DNA of 10,348 bases from Desulfarculaceae bacterium (GTDB taxonomy: Bacteria; Desulfobacterota; Desulfobacteria; Desulfobacterales; Desulfobacteraceae). The notes beneath the pieces are model-generated. The model saw only the letters and a list, made by a program, of their open reading frames with translations, searched no databases and had not been told where the DNA came from. The DNA lies in the NCBI GenBank assembly GCA_021737205.1, contig JAIPEK010000055.1:1-10348 (forward strand). Reading direction: 5' to 3'. This document shows, in pieces, positions 6,612 through 10,348 of the stretch; positions within the stretch are counted from its first letter, which is position 1, and each line of letters starts with the position of its first letter. Made by a program: the position numbers and the translations under genes.

Positions 6612-7733
6612 ATGGACGCCGTATCGGAGAGGATGAAAAAAGGGATTGAGCAGGGCGTGTTTCCGGGCGGCGTTCTGCTGGTTCAGGAGGCTCGCCGGAC
6701 TCGATTTTTCGAGGCTTTCGGAGTATCGGATATCGGTTCGGGCCAACCGGTGAAAAAAAACAGTCTCTTCGACCTTGCCTCTCTGACCAAACCTCTGGCC
6801 ACCGCACTTGCATTTGCAAAACTGGTAGCGGAGGGGAAGGTCCGAACCGGACAGACACTTTCCTCTCTTATCAACGCCTTCAGCCGCACGGACAAAGCAG
6901 GTGTCACCGTGGAACAGCTGCTGCGGCATAAATCCGGACTGCCGGCCCATCGGCCGTATTATGAACACCTGGTATTTCATCCCCGGCGGGAACGGGAAAA
7001 GGTTCTCCGTGAATTTCTGGCGGCCGAGCCCCTTGTGAATCGGCCGGGAAAAACCTGCCTCTACAGTGATATCGGGTATATGATTCTTGCCTGGATCGTT
7101 GAAGATGTCTCCGGAGTGCGGCTGGATCGGTATGTGGAAAATGAGATTTACAAGCCCCTGGGAATCCGGGACCTGTTTTTTGCGGATCGGTTTGCTTCTC
7201 GAATTGACGGAGGCGCTTTTCAAAAGACACACGACCGTATGGTTTCCACTGAAAACTGCCGATGGCGAGAAAAAGTGCTTCGCGGGGAGGTACATGACGA
7301 CAATGCATGGGCTGTCGGCGGTGTGGCCGGACATGCGGGCCTTTTCGGGAGTGCGGATGCGGTTCTGAAACTGGCCGAAGAAATCCTCGGGGCGCTGCAG
7401 GAAAGACGGACTACGGTTTTGGACGGCAGGGTCATCCGAAAGTTTGCGGAGAAAAAAGGCTCCTTTTCTCATGTGGCCGGATTTGACACGCCTTCTATTG
7501 CCGGATCAGCCGCAGGGAAGTATGCTTCTTCCAGTACCGTGGGGCATCTGGGATTTACCGGCACCTCGTTCTGGATTGACCCTGTTTCTTCGGTGATCGT
7601 GATCCTGTTGACCAACCGGGTTCATCCGTTGCGGGAAAACAATGCCATCCGTTTTTTCCGGCCTCAACTCCATGATCTGGTAATGGAACGGGTTTTAGGA
7701 AAAACAGGAAAAAATATAAAGGATTGTAAATAA
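6612..7733 (+). CDS. Serine hydrolase of the class C beta-lactamase / penicillin-binding-like fold
   Basis: 373 residues. The three active-site motifs of the family (Pfam beta-lactamase PF00144) are readable: S57-LTK (SxxK, nucleophile S57), Y151-S-D (YxN equivalent), and H312-LGFTGT (KTG equivalent). The segment GEVHDDNAWAVGGVAGHAGLF (in parts, about 225-245) is typical of the esterase/peptidase-like subgroup rather than true AmpC. The protein starts hydrophilic (MDAVSERMKKG) with no signal peptide, so as annotated it is cytoplasmic, unlike periplasmic beta-lactamases. The ATG directly follows the TGA of the LD-carboxypeptidase gene and uses the GGGGGGCGG just before it as ribosome site, implying coupled translation. 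A role in hydrolysing a cell-wall-derived amide or ester is plausible from context but unproven. The last 15 codons are AT-rich. Beta-lactam resistance should not be assumed. Confidence 0.88.
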   Translation: MDAVSERMKKGIEQGVFPGGVLLVQEARRTRFFEAFGVSDIGSGQPVKKNSLFDLASLTKPLATALAFAKLVAEGKVRTGQTLSSLINAFSRTDKAGVTVEQLLRHKSGLPAHRPYYEHLVFHPRREREKVLREFLAAEPLVNRPGKTCLYSDIGYMILAWIVEDVSGVRLDRYVENEIYKPLGIRDLFFADRFASRIDGGAFQKTHDRMVSTENCRWREKVLRGEVHDDNAWAVGGVAGHAGLFGSADAVLKLAEEILGALQERRTTVLDGRVIRKFAEKKGSFSHVAGFDTPSIAGSAAGKYASSSTVGHLGFTGTSFWIDPVSSVIVILLTNRVHPLRENNAIRFFRPQLHDLVMERVLGKTGKNIKDCK

Positions 7734-7840
7734 ATGTATCTTTTTCTTGTAAAATCCGGGTATATTTGTTAGCTAGTACCGTTTAGGAATTATTCTTTAA
7801 AATGCATTAATGTTCATCATTTTATAACAGAAGAGGTATC
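7734..7840 (+). promoter_or_regulatory. AT-rich 107-bp gap before mreB, probable promoter region
   Basis: The base composition drops sharply to AT-rich compared with the genes on either side. TTGTAA and TTGTTA -35-like words and several A/T hexamers occur, but no -35/-10 pair with good spacing stands out. A bulged CGGGTA/TACCG stem is not followed by a T-run, so no terminator separates ldcA/hydrolase from mreB. The ribosome site AGAGG lies 6 nt before the mreB ATG. An 8-bp palindrome CATTAATG is at 7804-7811. The mre operon may have its own promoter here and also receive read-through. Confidence 0.35.
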
Positions 7841-8887
7841 ATGAACCTTATCGTCGATTCTTTACTTGGAGTTTTTTCAAGCGACCTTGCGCTGGACCTT
7901 GGAACAGCGAATACACTCGTATATGTAAAAGGCAAAGGGATTGTGCTCAGTGAGCCTTCGGTGGTGGCTGTCCGGACGGATAACAAATCCAAGAACAGGG
8001 TTCTTGCGGTCGGACTTGAGGCCAAGAAGATGCTGGGGCGGACACCCGGCAATATCGTGGCGATCAGGCCCATGAGGGACGGGGTGATTGCGGATTTTGA
8101 AGTGACCGAAGCCATGCTTAAACATTTTATTAAAAAGGTCCATAACAACAGAAGCGCACTTGTCCGGCCCCGGATCGTCATCGCAGTTCCTTCCGGCATC
8201 ACCCAGGTGGAAAAAAGGGCGGTCAGGGAATCGGCCGAATCCGCCGGTGCAAGGGAAGTCTTTCTGATCGAGGAGCCCATGGCCGCGGCCATCGGGGCCG
8301 AGCTGCCCATTACCGAACCCACCTGCAACATGGTCGTGGATATCGGCGGCGGGACCACGGAAGTCGCGGTGATCTCCCTTGCCGGTATTGTATACACAAG
8401 GTCCATACGAGTGGCCGGGGACAAAATGGACGCCTCCATAAGCCAGCATATCAAGCGCAAGTATAACCTTCTGATCGGCGAACGCACCGCGGAATTGATC
8501 AAAACCCAGGTCGGAAATGCATATCCGGACCCCGAGAATGTTGAAACCATTGAAGTCAAGGGCCGGGATCTGGTTTCCGGGATACCCAAGATACTGGCAA
8601 TTGATTCCGAAGAGGTACGCGTGGCCATATCCGAACAGATCGACGCCATCGTGGAGACGGTGAAAATCGCACTGGAGCAGACACCGCCCGAACTTGCCGC
8701 GGATATTGTGGATTCGGGCATCGTTCTCACCGGAGGCGGTGCCCTTTTGAAAAATCTGGACAAGCTTCTCCAGGAAAAAAGCGGGCTGCCCATCGTGGTG
8801 ACCGACGATCCGCTTTCCACAGTGGCGGCCGGGTGCGGAAAGGTTCTCGATCATGTGGAAATACTCAAAGAGGTTGTAATAGACTGA
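7841..8887 (+). CDS. mreB: Rod shape-determining protein MreB
   Basis: 348 residues, full family length. MreB is the bacterial actin that polymerises on the inner face of the membrane and positions the elongasome for lateral peptidoglycan synthesis. Actin-fold signatures are present: phosphate-1 loop D19-LGTANT, connect-1 region with E144 in IEEPMAAAIG, phosphate-2 loop D167-IGGGTTE, and adenosine motif LTGGGALL (296-303). The N-terminal MNLIVDSLLGVF is a short amphipathic stretch suited to membrane binding. The start follows AGAGG at good spacing. It is the first gene of the mreBCD-mrdA block, 4 bp ahead of mreC. The identification is essentially certain. Confidence 0.98.
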   Translation: MNLIVDSLLGVFSSDLALDLGTANTLVYVKGKGIVLSEPSVVAVRTDNKSKNRVLAVGLEAKKMLGRTPGNIVAIRPMRDGVIADFEVTEAMLKHFIKKVHNNRSALVRPRIVIAVPSGITQVEKRAVRESAESAGAREVFLIEEPMAAAIGAELPITEPTCNMVVDIGGGTTEVAVISLAGIVYTRSIRVAGDKMDASISQHIKRKYNLLIGERTAELIKTQVGNAYPDPENVETIEVKGRDLVSGIPKILAIDSEEVRVAISEQIDAIVETVKIALEQTPPELAADIVDSGIVLTGGGALLKNLDKLLQEKSGLPIVVTDDPLSTVAAGCGKVLDHVEILKEVVID

Positions 8888-8891
8888 TTTC

Positions 8892-9722
8892 ATGTTTTCC
8901 AGGAAGATGCTTCTCCTTATCGGCGGACTCCTTTTTGTTGCCGTAAATTTTATCATGGTGACAGTGAGCAGCCGGGAAGCAATGCCGGATAACGGGGTTG
9001 AACGGATCGCCATTTCACTGATTGCCCCGTTCCAGGCCGCAGTGGCTCATACGCTGAACTCCGCTGAAAAGGTCTGGCAGGTTTATTTCTGTACGGTTTC
9101 AACGGCCGAGGAGAACAGCAGACTCAGGCGGAAACTGTCAAAGGTGGAGGAGGTGAACAACCGGCTGCATGAGGTGGAACTTGAAAACCGGCGGCTGAAA
9201 AAACTTGTCAATTTCACCCGGTCCGTGGACTACAAATTTGTTGCGGCCCAGGTGATCGCCCGGGATCCCACACCTTTTTTCAAGACGATCATGATCGACA
9301 AGGGTGCAAATGACGATATCGAAAAGGGCATGCCCGTTCTGGTGGCCGAAGGGGTGGTGGGCCAGACGATACGGGTGGCCGGAAGATACTCGAGAATTCT
9401 CCTGATCACCGACCGGAACAGTGCAGTGGATTCCCTTGTGCAGGGCTCGCGGATAAGGGGGGTTGTAAAAGGGGACAACAGCGAGAAATGCCATTTCCGG
9501 TATGCACTTCGCAAGGAGGGCATCCGGGACGGGGACATGATTGTGTCTTCCGGTTTCGATCAGGTGTTTCCCAAAGGTTTGAAGGTCGGCAGCGTGGTGG
9601 AAGTGAAAAAAGGAAATTCCGAGCTTTTCCAGAAAGTGATTGTCGAACCGAGTGTGGATTTTGACAAGCTTGAGGAAGTCCTTGTGGCCGTGGATTTCAG
9701 TGAACCGAAAAAGAAAGAGTAA
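8892..9722 (+). CDS. mreC: Rod shape-determining protein MreC
   Basis: 276 residues. MreC is the bitopic periplasmic scaffold that links MreB/MreD to the PBP2-RodA synthase. One membrane segment (about residues 6-24, MLLLIGGLLFVAVNFIMV) is followed by a periplasmic coiled coil (about 72-107, ENSRLRRKLSKVEEVNNRL continuing to LENRRLKKL). A beta-rich MreC core comes next (about 115-268; PTPFFKTIMIDKGANDDI, GMPVLVAEGVVGQTI, LLITDRNSAVDS). The charged tail EPKKKE ends the protein. The ATG lies 4 bp after mreB's stop and lacks a good Shine-Dalgarno, so translation is probably coupled to mreB. Its stop TAA is directly followed by the mreD ATG. Confidence 0.97.
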   Translation: MFSRKMLLLIGGLLFVAVNFIMVTVSSREAMPDNGVERIAISLIAPFQAAVAHTLNSAEKVWQVYFCTVSTAEENSRLRRKLSKVEEVNNRLHEVELENRRLKKLVNFTRSVDYKFVAAQVIARDPTPFFKTIMIDKGANDDIEKGMPVLVAEGVVGQTIRVAGRYSRILLITDRNSAVDSLVQGSRIRGVVKGDNSEKCHFRYALRKEGIRDGDMIVSSGFDQVFPKGLKVGSVVEVKKGNSELFQKVIVEPSVDFDKLEEVLVAVDFSEPKKKE

Positions 9723-10253
9723 ATGACTTTTCCTTTTTTCATCATCCTGGCCCTTTTTCTGATTGTCATGCAAACAACGGTACTGCCCGAAATTTCCATT
9801 ATCAGCAATTCCTTTGATCTTGTGATCATCAATGTGCTGTATGTAAGCCTCCTGTTTTCCCATCCCTGGGTCCTGGGGGCTGTGGCGGTCATCGGATGCA
9901 TTATGGACAGCCTTTCCGGGTCCCCGTTTGGGCTTTATCTCTCTTCGTACATATGGATGTATATCCTCGTTCAGCTGATGAAACCGGTGTTTTTTTCCAG
10001 GAGCCTCTTCTTTCTTCCTGCGGTTACGGTTTTTTCCGTGCTTCTTGAATACCTGTTTCTGCTTTTGTCCGTTTTCATCAGTTCGGGCGGCAAAGGAGTG
10101 CTTTCCCTGAATTTTTCCCTTATGATAAAACAGCTCTTGTGGGCTGCGCTTCTGATCCCCGTGGCTGTCAAGCTGGTGTTTATCGTCCATCGGTATTGGG
10201 ACAAAGGATGTGAAAAGCTTTTTGAAAAACGTCGGCTCAAAGGATCCGTATAG
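9723..10253 (+). CDS. mreD: Rod shape-determining membrane protein MreD
   Basis: 176 residues, typical MreD length. It is a polytopic inner-membrane protein with about five hydrophobic segments: 4-22, 33-50, 52-66, 75-90 and 97-119, with a last one about 135-155. The family pattern is visible in LPEISIISNSFDLVIINVLY, followed by GAVAVIGCIMDSLSGSPFGL, which holds the conserved D-S-G-x-P-x-G-L region. The basic C-terminus (KLFEKRRLKGSV) fits a cytoplasmic tail. The ATG abuts the mreC stop with no gap, so expression is coupled. MreD acts with MreC and the PBP2-RodA pair in the elongasome. Confidence 0.95.
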   Translation: MTFPFFIILALFLIVMQTTVLPEISIISNSFDLVIINVLYVSLLFSHPWVLGAVAVIGCIMDSLSGSPFGLYLSSYIWMYILVQLMKPVFFSRSLFFLPAVTVFSVLLEYLFLLLSVFISSGGKGVLSLNFSLMIKQLLWAALLIPVAVKLVFIVHRYWDKGCEKLFEKRRLKGSV

Positions 10254-10261
10254 GGGGACAG

Positions 10262-10348
10262 GTGGCTCGATACGTCAAATCTCCGGACCGTGAATGGATC
10301 AAGAAACGATTGATGGGGGCGGGGATCGTTATCATCGTGGTTTTTGCA
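10262..10348 (+). CDS. mrdA: Penicillin-binding protein 2 (PBP2), N-terminal fragment cut by window edge
   Basis: 29 codons are visible, beginning MARYVKSPDREWIKKRL and entering a hydrophobic segment (GAGIVIIVVFA) that would be the membrane anchor. A short charged N-terminus followed by one membrane helix is what PBP2, the elongasome transpeptidase, shows, and mrdA follows mreD in many Gram-negative bacteria. The start is a GTG at 10262. GGGGGA (10253-10258) lies just upstream and overlaps the mreD stop codon, leaving 8 bp between the genes. The catalytic domain lies beyond the window, so the identity rests on the N-terminus and synteny. Confidence 0.8.
   Translation, partial: MARYVKSPDREWIKKRLMGAGIVIIVVFA

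Noticed and set aside
6300..7472. Long minus-strand open frame (390 codons) opposite ldcA and the serine hydrolase
   Set aside because: It is antisense to two genes with clear catalytic motifs, and its translation is low-complexity and rich in His, Pro and Arg with no recognisable domain. It is a codon-bias shadow.
7755..7782. Possible terminator hairpin after the serine hydrolase (CGGGTA/TACCG)
   Set aside because: The stem is bulged, the loop is long, and no T-run follows it.
7877..9013. Minus-strand open frames (378 and 332 codons) opposite mreB
   Set aside because: mreB is unmistakable on the plus strand; the antisense translations show no family features.
9138..10190. Minus-strand open frame (350 codons) opposite mreC and mreD
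   Set aside because: It covers two firmly identified genes in antisense and has a biased, unstructured composition.

Overview
The window looks like chromosomal DNA of a Gram-negative bacterium, most likely a Desulfobacterota (former Deltaproteobacteria, Desulfobacterales-like) organism of moderate GC. This placement is inference. It rests on the style of the soluble PAS/receiver histidine kinases, a hybrid kinase with an N-terminal receiver, and the gene order mreB-mreC-mreD-mrdA. No rRNA or other taxonomic marker is present, and no phage, insertion-sequence or CRISPR structure was seen.

Left half (about 1-5460, minus strand). Reading in the direction of transcription, there is a tRNA-Pro(GGG) with its own promoter and an encoded CCA end. 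Next come a sigma70-like promoter and a structured 5' leader of about 130 nt. Three tightly spaced genes follow: a secreted-signal-bearing sodium:proton antiporter (NhaD/CitMHS-like ion transporter superfamily), a soluble sensor histidine kinase with an N-terminal Rossmann-like domain and two PAS domains, and a receiver-PAS-histidine kinase that runs off the left edge. Spacings of 40 and 12 bp suggest one operon: a cation transporter with two sensory kinases, perhaps a phosphorelay in which the first kinase phosphorylates the receiver of the second. The antiporter leader is compact and repeat-containing, and it is a candidate ion-sensing riboswitch.

Middle (about 5405-5708). A divergent intergenic region of about 300 bp holds the tRNA promoter, a near-perfect 15-bp inverted repeat bracketing about 93 bp, and a 20-bp operator-like dyad upstream of the rightward genes.

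Right half (5709-10348, plus strand). An LD-carboxypeptidase (S66 family, murein recycling) is followed directly by a class-C beta-lactamase-fold serine hydrolase. After a 107-bp AT-rich gap come mreB, mreC, mreD and the first 29 codons of mrdA (PBP2). These are the core of the rod-shape elongasome. The right half is therefore a cell-wall block: peptidoglycan recycling or processing next to the machinery that directs lateral wall synthesis. The mre genes are separated by 0-8 bp and are almost certainly co-transcribed.
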